Positions 23,197 to 34,422 of a stretch of 64,000 nt of DNA are shown one piece after another. The notes below the pieces were generated by a model. The model saw nothing but the letters and a program-made list of their open reading frames with translations, made no database searches and had not been told where the DNA came from. The stretch lies in assembly GCA_002914845.1 (NCBI GenBank), contig JXTC01000468.1, positions 62,001 through 126,000 of the forward strand. Reading direction: 5' to 3'. The translations under genes were made by a program, and so were the position numbers. The stretch comes from Trema orientale (lineage: Eukaryota > Streptophyta > Magnoliopsida > Rosales > Cannabaceae). The number at the start of each line of letters is the position of its first letter. Position 1 is the stretch's first letter.

Positions 23197-24611
23197 GTGC
23201 TACCCAAGGAAAGAGTCATGAACTTTGAGGTAGCAGAGATAGGAAGGGACCCGACAGTATGTGAAGATCCAATGTGTAATAACCTAGAAGATTGGAAGGC
23301 AAAATGGTCATTTTATCAATTTCGGAATTTAAAAATAGTGGGAATTTTAAAAAAATTTGAACTTAGGCTTAAATGAAGAAGTTTTTGGAAAACATGGGCC
23401 AAACGGTAATTATTGAGGGTGTGAATGAGAATTGAGCTTTGGGATTGAACTTAGGGTGTTGATTCACACAATGCATGTTGTTGTGGAATGAGACAAGGTA
23501 ATATGAGTTCAAGACATTTGAGCTGGTCCATATCATGAACAGGTTCCCTTTTTGATTACTCCTACCCGGTAGGTGTAGGTATCCGGTGCCCCTCCAGTCC
23601 AGCAGGCAAGACACGTGAGTGTCCTCTCGGTAATTTGAGATTGGTAATCTAACAGAGGATATTGCCTTTTATCTGGTTACTCCTGCCTAGTAGGTGTAGG
23701 CATACGGTGCCCCTCCGGTTTGACAGGTGAGACATTAGGGTGTCTTTCTGGTATTCTGAGGTTGGTAATCCAGAAGAGAACTGTTCTGACTCCATGATGA
23801 GATTATGTGAACTCATGGGTATTGAGCTGGTTGAGGCTACATTTAGGTTTTTACACTTTACTTACATACTTCCATTCAGGAACTTTTTGGATTAAATTTA
23901 TTTATATGGATTTGTGATTGTTTCTCAAGCGTAACTAACTATGCAGGGATTTAATGAAGAAAATGGCTTTCAAAATGGTAAATTGAGTTTCTTATTGGGC
24001 TTTTAAGCTTACCCCCCTTTCTTTTCATTCCTTTTCAGGTGTTGTCCAATCGAGATAGGGTTCCTGTAGGATGAACTCGTTGTTGATTCATGTATGTGGC
24101 CCTCCTTGTGGCTCATTTGGTACCTAAACTTTACTTTTTTTTGTTCTTAAGTAAACTATTTAGTCAAATTCTATGTATTATGTTAAGTGAGTGTACGAGG
24201 ATGATCTCACTACTATTTGAGGACTTGGCATTTCAAAGGGACGTTATGGGTTTTAAGGAGCATGTTTCCAAAATTATAAATACTTGGGATTTCGGTAGTT
24301 TTCTTGTAAAACTAGTTTTAACCGTTTGAGGACTAAAATAAAAAATTCAAGTATTTATTTCTTTCGGAGTTTGCTGATTCGTTGTCTATTTATATCTACA
24401 TTTGAAATTATCCAAAAATCACGGCTTTGGATTTTCGGTCGTGACACAATGGCCTTTAAGCAAGAGAGATTTCTTGCTAATGATAAGGAAGGTGATAGCA
24501 AGGTTGTGGAGTTCGATTTAAGCGAAACAAAGGAGTTCAAGATATGATGACGTTTGAGGCAGGAAAGAGTATATGTCCTGGCTACGCTTTGGCGATGCTT
24601 CATTTGGAGTG
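23197..24611 (+). pseudogene. CYP89-like cytochrome P450 fragment split by an LTR
   Basis: The first piece (23197-23274) reads VLPKERVMNFEVAEIGRDPT and VCEDPM. The second (from 24452) reads AFKQERFLANDKEGDSKVVE and FDLSETKEFK. A frame change at about 24542-24545 leads to MMTFEAGKSICPGYALAMLH and LE. Together they cover the PERF region and the heme-binding loop with its cysteine (consensus FGAGRRICPG; here FEAGKSICPG) of a P450. The NFEVAEIGRDP and AMLHLE wording is typical of CYP89. A solo LTR with 5-bp target duplication interrupts the exon. The rest of the gene is absent on both sides, and LTR D abuts the 3' end. The altered heme loop, frameshift and truncation make it a pseudogene. Confidence 0.8.
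23275..24446 (+). mobile_element. Gypsy solo LTR C with CAATG target duplication
   Basis: It runs from TGTAATAACCTAG to TTTCGGTCGTGACA (1172 bp) and is flanked on both sides by CAATG (23270-23274 and 24447-24451). No internal region remains, as expected after recombination between two LTRs. It is related to LTR B in its middle and 3' parts, including the shared CAGGTG block near 24038. The perfect duplication suggests a fairly recent insertion into an already P450-like exon. Confidence 0.9.
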
Positions 24612-25352
24612 ATTATTCAAAGGGTCGAGAATCAATTCTACGCCCTCGATCGCTTACTTGGGAAAAACCAACTTCTCAACGGAGCTTCAAATAAATAAGT
24701 GGACCTCTCATTAAATTCCTAATATCTTAAATAGCTAAGTTAGATATATAATTCGACCAATTCGAGTCCGGGCCGACACTGGACCTGTGTCACATAAAAC
24801 GAGATAAAATCTAAGCCATTAGATATCATTTTTTATGTCGATCACCAAATATAGTCAATATACATATCAAACTTCACTATCTTCCGAGTATATTCCAAAA
24901 ATGACATCAAAAATAAAATCTAATGGTCAAATCAAACGTCAAACTTGATCTCAAAATTACATAAAAATGGTAACTTTTAATCCGGACAAAATGGGATCGT
25001 GAAATATATACCTTGAGGTTCCTCTCGATGATACGAACCCAATGAGCCTAAGAACACACGTTGAAATGGTCCGAAACGGCGCTGGAAATTCAAAGTTCCC
25101 TATGGCCTCTAATGGTGTTTTCTGGCGACGGGGAGCTCGGCAGGGACTAGGGACGGGCGGCGCGGCTTGCTGGTGACACAGGAGCACCTCGCTGGCGTTC
25201 TGGCGGTTCGGACAATGGCTAGGCCAGAGTGTGGGATCGGGAGGGGGGAAGGGACGAGAGGGAGAGAGAAAACATAATATATATATATAAAATAAATTTT
25301 TTTTGATGGACAAATGACCAGTTTACCCCTCAAAAATTTGGGATTTTACATT
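24612..25352 (-). mobile_element. Gypsy LTR D, truncated, opposite orientation
   Basis: Read on the minus strand it starts TGTAAAATCCCAAATTTTTG at about 25352 and is collinear with LTR B for about 740 bp before being cut off next to the P450 fragment. Just beyond its start (25353-25390) is a purine-rich stretch on the minus strand, TTTGGGACGAAATTCCTGTA then AGGAGGGGAG, the usual sequence before a Gypsy 3' LTR. It is thus the 3' LTR of a minus-strand fossil. Confidence 0.75.
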
Positions 25353-26360
25353 CTCCCCTCCTTACAGGAATTTCGTCCCAAAATTCAAGTACAACTGAGA
25401 GAATGAGCAAGATTGTATGAAATAGTCACTAGAAGTGTAGTGAACACGTGACTATAGAATTTAAGAGCATTAAACTAAATGCTAGTTAACGAAAGCATTC
25501 GAAACAGACATTCGTCACTTGGCATCGAAATTCTGCCAACATACTGACCCGCATAACGGTATAGGATAAGGATGTACATGAAGAGATACATGATTATAAG
25601 ATGGCTTATTGATATGTAGAAAAACCTCAATACCCATGTTTGGAAATGACAATCTCAAGTACGTGAGTGATCAAAAGATAATGATAATAACCATAGCTAG
25701 AAGTCGAGTACACAGGACTTCAAATACTAATTGTAAGGCACCAAATTAGAACAGCAGATCAAATGTCAGATATAAGAATATCGTCCCTCTGATCATACCA
25801 GATCAACAATCTCTTGGGACATACCCATTTGTCTGCAGTTAGAACCTGGACCTAGACAATCTCTGAGTCAATGACTTTAACAGAAGTCTCCTTTCAAGTA
25901 CAGAACATAATTGAATAGAGTTTAAGATGAAGAACAAGGATCCTTGTGTTACACTATACAAGATAAATGAGTCTAGAAATGAAAGGTAACAAAGAGAGTC
26001 CAATTGCTCATAACCATTTTCCGTTCTCTGATTAGAGCGAGGAGCAGATAAAAACTATTTGATCATGCGAAAAGAAGAGATATGTACGCTCAAGAAGGAA
26101 TATTCAAGATATTTGTCATTTAGAACTATTTAAATTTGTGTCCTATCACTAGAACAATGTTATATCATTTGAACCAATTTAAAAAATATAATTGTGTAAT
26201 TAATTTGTGAGGGCCATCATCACTTGTCTACGAACTCTCTTCTCAGCACACCTTCGAGAAAACAAATTGCATTGAAAACATGGCTCTTTATCCATAATTC
26301 TCCCCCGGACATCATCTTGTTCGTTGTTAAACGCCGCCGTCAAACTACAAGTTTATCCAA
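25353..26360 (-). mobile_element. Probable Gypsy 3' untranslated region
   Basis: The right side of LTR D, in its own orientation the sequence upstream of the 3' LTR. The polypurine tract is visible near 25353-25375, but no polymerase or integrase coding was recognised, and the right border is unknown. Confidence 0.4.
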
Positions 26361-26789
26361 ATGAATATAAAGCATAAAAAGATCATGAATTAGTTCCTCA
26401 TGACCCTGGGAGAATTGAAATGACAAGTAACGGAAGTTAAAGAGTAGTAGTATTTTTACTCATCAATAACCGGTGATACATCTTTATGACTTAAGTTATA
26501 CATCTAATTCGGACAAAGCATTTATAAATAGACTCGATAAATAGCTTTGTCTTATTATCATATCAAGTTATCAGCTTTTCATCATTGCACAATACATCAA
26601 AGACATTTTATTTTAACTTAAACGTCCATGATGAGAATATCTTAATTACATTCCTTCCAAAATGTATCTTATATATTGTCTTTCAAATTCTAATACTTGA
26701 TCAAACACCCCAAAACGATACCCTAGATAAAGTCAACTCATCTTGAGATAGTCCCGAGTGCCATGCAATTCCATCCAAGTACGGACTTT

Positions 26790-27728
26790 ATAACTTGGTA
26801 GTTCCTTCAAAAACTGGACGATAGCGGTCCCAAGTATTGAGGGTTGCAATGGATTCAAAGGACTCCTTAAAGTTTGGCCCCCTTTTGTGCTCCAGCTACA
26901 TTTGATAGCCCTTCAATTATAATCACCGGGGCACTATTTGACAAGCATGCCTTATATAATTAACAAATCGAATAAACATATTCAATCAGCTTAAATATTT
27001 TTCAGTCCTATGCATATGAATATTTTAATTTTTTATCAAAGGGAAAATTTATAGGAAAAAATTAAGGGAGAAATAACATGTACAAGTATGAAAATAAGTT
27101 GCCATTACTAGGGCTGAACTCTACATATCTGAGGATGAAACATCAAAAGTGGAGGAAATTTGATTTTTTATGGTAGCTTTTCAAAAAAATTGGAAAATCC
27201 TTGATTTTGAAATTGTTTGAAAAATCCGGAATTTTAATTAGAAAAATATCATTTTAAAAGTATTTAGAAAAATATCACATTTTATGAATTGACAAGATAT
27301 TTGAAGTAACCATTCAAGTTACATCGGATATCTTGACCACGTATCTCAAGTAATTAAATTGATTACCCCAAGTAACCCAACTAGTTACCTCAAGTACTAT
27401 TGAAAAATTCAAATTTTGAAGAAAAAGTGGTATTTGTCTAAATATTTATTAAAAGTATTATGTATCTAAAACAACTTTTTAAAAAGTGATATGTTTCTAA
27501 ATGAATTCCAGATTTTTCAAAAATTTGACCCATCCGGAATTTTTCAATGTTCGTTACTTTTGGCAAGAATTTTGAAAGAAGCCCTCAAAAGTACTCTTGT
27601 AAGAGGAATTCCCTATAAGCTACATTGTCCACAAAAAGTTCTGATCTTGAGCCCAAAGACCAACAACTAACATGGGCTTGTCTGAAGACAGAAACTTGAA
27701 TTCAAGCATTGCGCTGCAATTCCATCCC
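26790..27728 (-). pseudogene. Bark storage protein-like pseudogene P2
   Basis: The penultimate exon starts after a GAG acceptor at 27728 and gives LNSTF-like sequence through FKFLSSDKPMLVVGL and FVDNVAYREFLL. A 434-bp insertion then interrupts it, and it resumes near 27142 with DVSSSDM, a stop, and SSALVM. The last exon starts at 26950 with CLSNSAPVIIIEGLSNVAGA and shifts frame at the G/C run near 26879. Its acceptor is AAG instead of CAG, a change shared with P3. These are the two C-terminal exons of the PNP/UDP phosphorylase-like fold; upstream exons were not found. With a frameshift, stop, weak acceptor and insertion it is clearly dead. Confidence 0.75.
27151..27584. mobile_element. 434-bp insert in the P2 exon, 8-bp target duplication
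   Basis: TCAAAAGT flanks it at 27143-27150 and 27585-27592. Paralogues P3 and P4 lack the insert at this point. The ends (GGAGGAAATTTGA and, reversed, GGGCTTCTTTCAAAA) are only weakly inverted. Several AAGTAACC and TCAAGTAA motifs repeat inside. It is a non-autonomous DNA transposon, of hAT or Mutator type judging by the 8-9 bp duplication. Confidence 0.65.
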
Positions 27729-27892
27729 CTCAAGTAATTACATATACAGCATTGGAATTGCAATCTCAAGCATAGTGCATCTAGCAATGGTATAAGTCTG
27801 TGGCATAGACTTGCTTGTAGCATGACTTCATTTAGCATAAAATAGGATGGTCTTGCATGATTATATGGTATAAGTTTATAGCATATGTGGGT

Positions 27893-28302
27893 GAAAATTA
27901 CACCTAATACCCGTTTTTTAAAACTTCTTTCAAACATACCCGTTTTTAAAACTTCTTCCAAAAATACCCGTTTTTACGGTCCACATTTCGTATAAAAAAT
28001 ATGAGTGGTCCTCATTTACAATGTAAATTTTATCCATGAGGTACACATTTTATGTGTAAAATATGAACGGTACACATTTCAAAATGTGTGCCAATTTTGA
28101 GTGTAAGTTTTATTCACGAAATGTGGACCGCGGTATACATTTAATATATGAAATATAGATCGTGGTCTACATTTCATGTGTAAAACAGTGGTGGTCTACA
28201 TTGCTCCCAAAAGGGTATAAAAATGGATATTTATGAAATAAAGATAAAAACGGGTATTTATGAAAATATGGTCTTAAAAACGGGTATTTATGAACTTTTC
28301 CT
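27893..28302. mobile_element. Mutator-type MITE with 10-bp target duplication
   Basis: CATATGTGGG occurs at 27883-27892 and 28303-28312. The ends are imperfect inverted repeats centred on TACCCGTTTTT: the left begins GTGAAAATTACACCTAATAC and the right, reversed, AGGAAAAGTTCATAAATACC. Inside, CACATTTC/TACATTT and GTGTAAAA motifs recur. The left end resembles that of the 6.9-kb Mutator-like element at 31531, which could have supplied transposase. Confidence 0.8.
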
Positions 28303-28312
28303 CATATGTGGG

Positions 28313-30214
28313 ATAATTGGATTCATACCCATTAATATTCGGCCTAGTTCCCACAATCACCTAATATGCATAAAAAATCTTTGGGCCTTTTCCTTGGACC
28401 CATTTCATTTTTGACCATCAACAACCACATTAATCAAATAATATATTCAGTAATCCTAAAACTAATATATTTCTAATTCAAATATAAGCATTTCACATTT
28501 CCACATCAACAACCCACATATTCACAAATCAACAATATTAACAAAAAAATATTGCAATAACTAAAATCCAAACTCATATCCATATTTGATATCTCACAAA
28601 ATTTTATCAAAAACCACTAATTATATACCTATATTCGCAAATCCAAATCTCAAAATCAAATCCACATTCAAATCTCATATACCATAACAGAAACTATTTA
28701 AATTCGTAAACCATATCCATTTCCTGCCAAAGATCTCTCGTATTATAGTATTTTGTAACATTATTATATCACTAATTTAGTACAGGAACAAAATCAGGAT
28801 TATCAAAATCTTGTGCAGAAGTATCCTTATCATAGCATCTCAAATTTCATTTGTTGTCGACAAGAACATGTAGGTTTGGCCAATTCTAGCTCTATGGAGT
28901 TAATTAGCCATGACATAATCAGCAAATTCTCTGATTCTTAGATTTAATGTTTTTGATCATCTTGTTTTGGTGGTATCATAGAATCGAACAAATACTCATT
29001 TTTACTCTTTCGATGGATGTATAATCTAACAGATTGAGACCAATGCAAAAAATTCTGTCTATTGAGTCCCTAAGAAGTAATCAATGGTGATGGGTTGTCT
29101 CTGAGGTCGAATGGATTCATTTGCCAACTAAAGAGTAACATTTTGATTTCAATGGGGGGAAATGTAAGTTTTAATTTCAATATGAATCAGAGCTCTAATA
29201 TATCAAAATGGGGGAAAATGTAAGTTTTAATTTCAATATGAATCAGAGCTCTAATATCATATAGACTTAGGAGCTCTAATACCATAACATATAGACTAAA
29301 TAATACTGTCGTAAATTCCTAGAGAATTTCAGATTTTCCTCACCAATGTTAAATTTATAATTTGAATTAAGTGATTTTATATAATTTACATGTGAAAAAC
29401 AATATTTAAAATAGAATGATTTTAATGATCGAAGTAAGACACTTATATAAGTGGGCAAGTGTCCAAATGCTTATATTCCCATCTATGTGGGATCAACTAG
29501 CTAGCCACCTCAACAAATCTCAAGTAAATTATCCACATCCTTCTCTCCCAAAAATAGCCTCTTTGGATATACTTTTATTTTTGTTTTTTGTTTAAGTAAA
29601 AAAATATATATATAACTTTTTGTGGAAAACATGTTACATTGTTTTTGTTTTAAACAAAATTTTTAAAAAATATTTTTTCAAACAAAGAATAAACACAGAA
29701 AGTGATATTTTTTGAAATCAATTATTTAAAATAGTAGTTTTATACATACTTTTAGAAAGTGACATTTTACTAAATAGAATTTTAAAAGTAGTAATTTTAT
29801 AAATGATACCTTTCTAAATAAATTTTCAAAATCTTATTTTTCTATATAAACTTTAGGAAATTGTATTTTTCTAAATTAACTTTTATAGTTACCAAGCATA
29901 TTTATGTGCTTTTTTTTTTTTTTTTTTATATTAGGGTAGGAGAATTCAAACTCTAGGCCTCAACATTGGAGACAAGTGTACTTATCAAAGTCTATGACCA
30001 TAAACATATTTATGTTTTCTGTTTTTCGTTTTTAACTAAAAATGATTTGATGTGTTTCCAATCAAATTTCTTATTTTTAAAATTTAAAAACATAAACAAA
30101 ATTTTTGTTTTCGTTTTGAATATTTTCAAACAAAAAATTGAAAGCATATTCAAGCATGGCCTAAGTCATTTAATTAACAGCACGTCAAAAGACAAATTCC
30201 TCCACATGAGTTGA
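28313..30214. other. Intergenic AT-rich DNA with a small tandem duplication
   Basis: No gene was recognised. A ~60-bp unit with AATGTAAGTTTTAATTTCAA and TATGAATCAGAGCTCTAATA is tandemly doubled at about 29153-29272. Homopolymer and AT tracts follow (29590-29940). Confidence 0.45.
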
Positions 30215-31450
30215 TGAGAGGATCAGAAATTATTTCATCATGACACTAGGAGAATTAAAAATTAACGAAAGTTATACAGTAGAAGTTTTATTAATTAATG
30301 ACTACTGATACACCTTTTGGGCTCAAGTTGCACATAATTCGGGTCATAAAGTACTTTATAGACTCCTAAAATAATAGCGAGAAATTTAGATGGATGACCA
30401 AAATTTTAAATTTGATTAAGTAGATGTCCACTTTTAAAATTTTATAGCTAAATGTCCAGGTATATATATTTTTACACTTGGTAGATATGTGAATCTACCA
30501 ATTTTAGTTACTGTACTGAAATGCACTGGGTATATAATTTTTTATACTTAGTATATAAAATTTTACACTTAGTATATATGCATATATACCAGACATTTTG
30601 CTATAACATTTGACAAAGGGATATTTACTGAAATTGGGCCCAAAATTTAGTTATATTTCTATAAGCCCCTTTCTCATATCATATCAGCTTTTCATTGCAT
30701 AAATAAATCAAAGACTCTTATTTTAACTTAAATGTCCTTGGTGAAAAGCCGTAATTACTTTCCTTCCAAAATACATCTTATATATTTTTCTTTAAAAATC
30801 TAATACTCAATTAATTAAACACCCAAAAATGATACCCTAGATAAATCAAGTCATATTGAGATATACAAAAGTGCCATGTAATTACATTCCAGTTCGAACT
30901 TTTATCACCAGGTAGTTCCTTCAAAAACTGGACATCACAGCTTTCCCAGTACTGAGGGTTGCAATGGATTAAAAGGACTCATTAAAGTTTGGGCCCTTTT
31001 TCTCCTCCAGCTACGTTTGATAGCCATTGAATTACAATCATTGGGACGCTAGCTACTTGACAAGCATGCCTTAAAAAAAAAAAAAAAAACCTAGTTAACA
31101 TATTTAATCAGCTTATTATTCAGTATGCATGTGAATTTAATTTGTGACCAAAGAGAAAATTTGTAATAAGCTGATAAATATATTTGTGGTCAAAGTGAAA
31201 ATTTATAGGGAAAAAGATCAAGGGAGAAATAATATGTACAAGTAGGAAATAACTTCCCATTATTAGAGCCGAACTCTCCATGTCTGAAAATGAAACATTA
31301 AAAAAGTCTAGTGACGGAATAATTACCTATACGCTGCACTCTCTGCCAGAAAAGTCTGATGTTGAGCCTATAAGACCAACGACTAACTTGGGCTTGTCTT
31401 GAAGACAGAAATTTGAGTTCAAGCATTGCAGCAATTCTATCCCCTTGAAA
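30215..31450. repeat. Segmental duplication, copy 2 (contains P3)
   Basis: Collinear with 26370-27740, both strands of evidence being the shared 3' flank (ATGAC..GGGAGAATTAAAA onward) and the two exons. A ~300-bp stretch at about 30378-30670, rich in TTTACACTTAGTATATA motifs, is present only here and is probably an insertion. Confidence 0.7.
30920..31443 (-). pseudogene. Bark storage protein-like pseudogene P3
   Basis: The penultimate exon (from 31443) reads GIELLQCLNSNFCLQDKPKL and VVGLIGSTSD, then shifts frame and meets a TAG near 31330. Homology resumes near 31283 with DMESSALIM. The last exon (from about 31069) reads CLSSS-like through VIQWLSNVAGGEKGP and then TAA, at the same place as the P2 defect. 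Its acceptor is AAG, as in P2. An old Copia element sits 6-11 bp upstream of the penultimate-exon acceptor, so any upstream exons would now lie beyond 40904; none was recognised there. Confidence 0.75.
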
Positions 31451-31699
31451 TAACTGTTGGAATTATGGCCTGAAATCAAGCCATTCGGTTTGGGCCCAAG
31501 GCCCATAAAAGTCATACTTCAATGTGATTTGTGGAAATTATACCTAGTACCCGTTTTTGGGCTAGATATTTTCAACTTGCCCATTTTTAAAATGTGAATA
31601 ATTTGTTACCCGTTTTTTCACCTACGTTTCCAATTTTACCCTTGGGCTTGGGGTCTTTAGACTCAACTATTCCTTTCCTTTCCCTATTCGCGTCTTCCA

Positions 31700-31800
31700 G
31701 AAGTCTCTCCCTCTCCCTCTCTCTTCCCGCTTCATCTCCCTCACCGTCTCCATCTCAAGCTGTCTCTCTCTCTCTCTCTCTCTTCATGATTCGGTAGCCA
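31700..31800. repeat. CT-rich microsatellite in the MULE
   Basis: (CT)n and CCCTCTCTCT stretches near the left end of the element. They mirror GA-rich stretches at 38150-38300 near the right end, so both ends carry purine/pyrimidine tracts pointing inward. Confidence 0.6.
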
Positions 31801-32345
31801 TCATCTTGTTCATTGGGTCGTAGCCATCATCTCTATTATTGAACCAGTTGAAGAACACCATTGATACACTTGTTGTTCTTCAAGTTCTGAAGGTATAGTG
31901 CTTTGCTTATGAAATTAATGTCTTCTTCATAGATTTTAATTATTTCTTTTCGGGAATAAGAGGATTTTAAATATAGGGTAGAGCCCTTGGAGTACCTTTA
32001 ATTTTTATAACATGCATTATTCTGCAGCTTTTTAAGATCAGTGAAGAAATAGTGGTAGATGTTACCAATAAGGGAAACATTGCACGCTTGATTAATCATT
32101 TGGTAAGTTATTGTTATTAATGTTAGAAGCTAGGTCACTGTGGGGTTCTAATTCTCCTCCTTCATTCCTATATGTCGTTAATCATACGAGATGCACAACA
32201 GTTGATATCATCGAAAGAGCTGCTCTCATATCTTGTTACAAATAAAATCAAGCAAATTTTGAAATGGATGGCAGCCTTGCATGCTCAATGGTGGTGGTAT
32301 TAATTGAGTGTGAGATATAAAAATAAATGAAAATTATTTTTAGAA

Positions 32346-33433
32346 GCCTTTGATGGATCTATTTTATTGGAAAAGGAATTCATTATCATACTTTGAATCT
32401 TCATCTTGATTTATTCTTACCCATTTTTTTCTCTTCTCCAACTTTGATATAGTATATGCCCAATTGCTATAAGAGGATCATGAGTATTGGTGATGACGAA
32501 AGTACCAAAATGTAAATAAATCGTTTATTATTTCACCAAAAGTGAATCGTAAAAAGATCGTTTACAGTTTCAGCAAAAATGTTTATATTTTTGCACATTT
32601 ACGGATTCACTTTTGATGAAATAATAAATAATTTGTTTACGTTTTAGTATTTTTAATGAAATTGTATACCACTTGTTTACTATTCAGTACTTTTAAGCAA
32701 TTTGGGGAAACTGTGAACTATTTGAGCACTTTTTGTCCTTAGTTATTTTTTTTAGCTTGTTATTTGATTAATTTCTTAAGTAATTCTTCTAAGTTGATGC
32801 ACATGTACTACTGTCTTTTTAGATACTGGAGATCATGGTCTTAATGTCATAACTTCCAAGAACTTTCAGTCCAAATTTGAGGATACCAAGCCCAGGCTAA
32901 TTCAGGTATAATCACTTTCTAGAATAGGCAGCAATTTACACTACTAGTGTAATCAGAGTTCACTTTTTTTCCTCTTTTCTCTCATGTTCCTCCTCTTCCA
33001 TCCAAAGTTCTTTAATAATATATATATATATTTTTTTTTGCTGAACGTAAAATTAGCCTTTGATGGATCTATTTTATTAGAAAAGGAATTCATTATCATA
33101 CTTTGAATCTTTATATTGATTCGTTCTTACCCATTTTTTTTCCTTCTCCAACTTTGATATAGTGCGTGCCCAATTGCTATGCGAGGATCATGAGTATTGG
33201 TAATGATGAAAGTACCAAAACATAAACAAATTGTTTATTATTTTATCGAAAGTGAATCGTAAACAGATCGTTTACAATTTCAGCAAAAATGTTTACATTT
33301 TGGCACATTTACGGATTCACTTTTGATGAAATAATAAACAATTTGTTTACGTTTTGGTATTTTTAATGAAATTGTATACCACTTATTTACTATTCAGTAC
33401 TTTTAAGCAATTTGGGGAAACTGTAAACTATTT
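32346..33433. repeat. Two direct copies (~375 bp) of a palindromic block
   Basis: Copy 1 (32346-32720) and copy 2 (33056-33433) both run from GCCTTTGATGGATCTATTTT to GGGGAAACTGT. Each holds a long inverted repeat; in copy 1 the arms are about 32502-32552 and 32598-32650, roughly 50 bp each with a ~45-bp loop. The arms contain GTAAAC-type motifs (CAAAAGTGAATC, GTTTACG). Confidence 0.8.
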
Positions 33434-34074
33434 ATCTTTTTATCTTTTTTAATGAAAGGTATTAGTTTTTATCTTTTTTAATTTTTCCCTTTTTTATGCA
33501 CAGAATGAATGCATTAGGGAGAACGGAAGTGTTTGTCAATTAAACCCTTTATTAGAAAAACGTAATGGAAATATCAACCAACAGTTTGAAGATATTTTCT
33601 CACTTGTAGGATATAATAGAAAAGCAGGTAATTCTGTTTAACTTTTATCTGTAAACATGAGGAAGTGTGCTTGAAATTAAATTAAAATCATAACTTTGAT
33701 TCACCTTAGTCAAATAACTAATCCAAATTCTAAAATTTTAATCCACTACTTTGTTCTATACTTTAGTTACAATATAATAACTAAAGTATACAACTAGTTC
33801 AATTTAAACATTTTTAGGAATCATTTTTATGATGCTGAACCTTCACAAATTCACCTTCAGATGGATATCTCTTAATCTTCCTTCTTCCCGGTTTACTTTT
33901 GAATTCTGGAGGCTCTATTTTCTCTTGCTGAACTTCTTCTGGTATATCCCAATCATTCTCATCACCAACTGGATTGATTGAACCTGTAAAATAAAAAATT
34001 ATAGGTACTAACAAAGAAATAACTATAAACTAATGAATCATCACATACAACAAAACGATAATTAAATATGTAAA

Positions 34075-34422
34075 AATACAAATTTTAACTCTCTGATCTT
34101 AAGTTTATTAATCGTAAACAATATATTTACTTTGTACCTGATATTTCATATAACGTAAACAATTAGTTTCACATGAAATAAATAGACAGAAATATATACA
34201 AGTCGTTTACTTTGTAGCTAATATCAAGTATAATAGCTTTCTGTTTTTCTTCAATAACTGTAAAAACCTAGTTTCACCCTCTAAATAATCGACATGCATA
34301 AATATAGGTAATGACAAAGAAATAAACATAACTTAAAACTTCTTTCTAAGTGTAGTGAGTATAATTATCAAAAGCTGTAAATAGCCATAATATTATTTTA
34401 GGGACTCAAGTAATTATACCTG
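34075..34422 (-). repeat. MULE intron region, copy 1 of a duplicated intron
   Basis: On the minus strand this begins GTATAATTACTTGAGTCCC. It is collinear over about 340 bp with 35487-35824, including CTTTCTAAGTGTAGTGAG and TAATATCAAGTAT (plus-strand reading). Both copies sit exactly at exon borders of the same gene. Confidence 0.8.

Larger units (their letters stand above)
26370..27740. repeat. Segmental duplication, copy 1 (contains P2)
   Basis: This ~1.4-kb block is collinear with 30215-31450. Both include 3' flank, last exon and penultimate exon of a bark-storage-like gene. Copy 1 has an extra 434-bp insert (27151-27584). Copy 2 has an extra ~300 bp at about 30378-30670. Confidence 0.75.

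Noticed and set aside
31594-31797. Ser/Leu/Pro-rich plus-strand frame
   Set aside because: Produced by CT-rich microsatellite sequence at the MULE left end.
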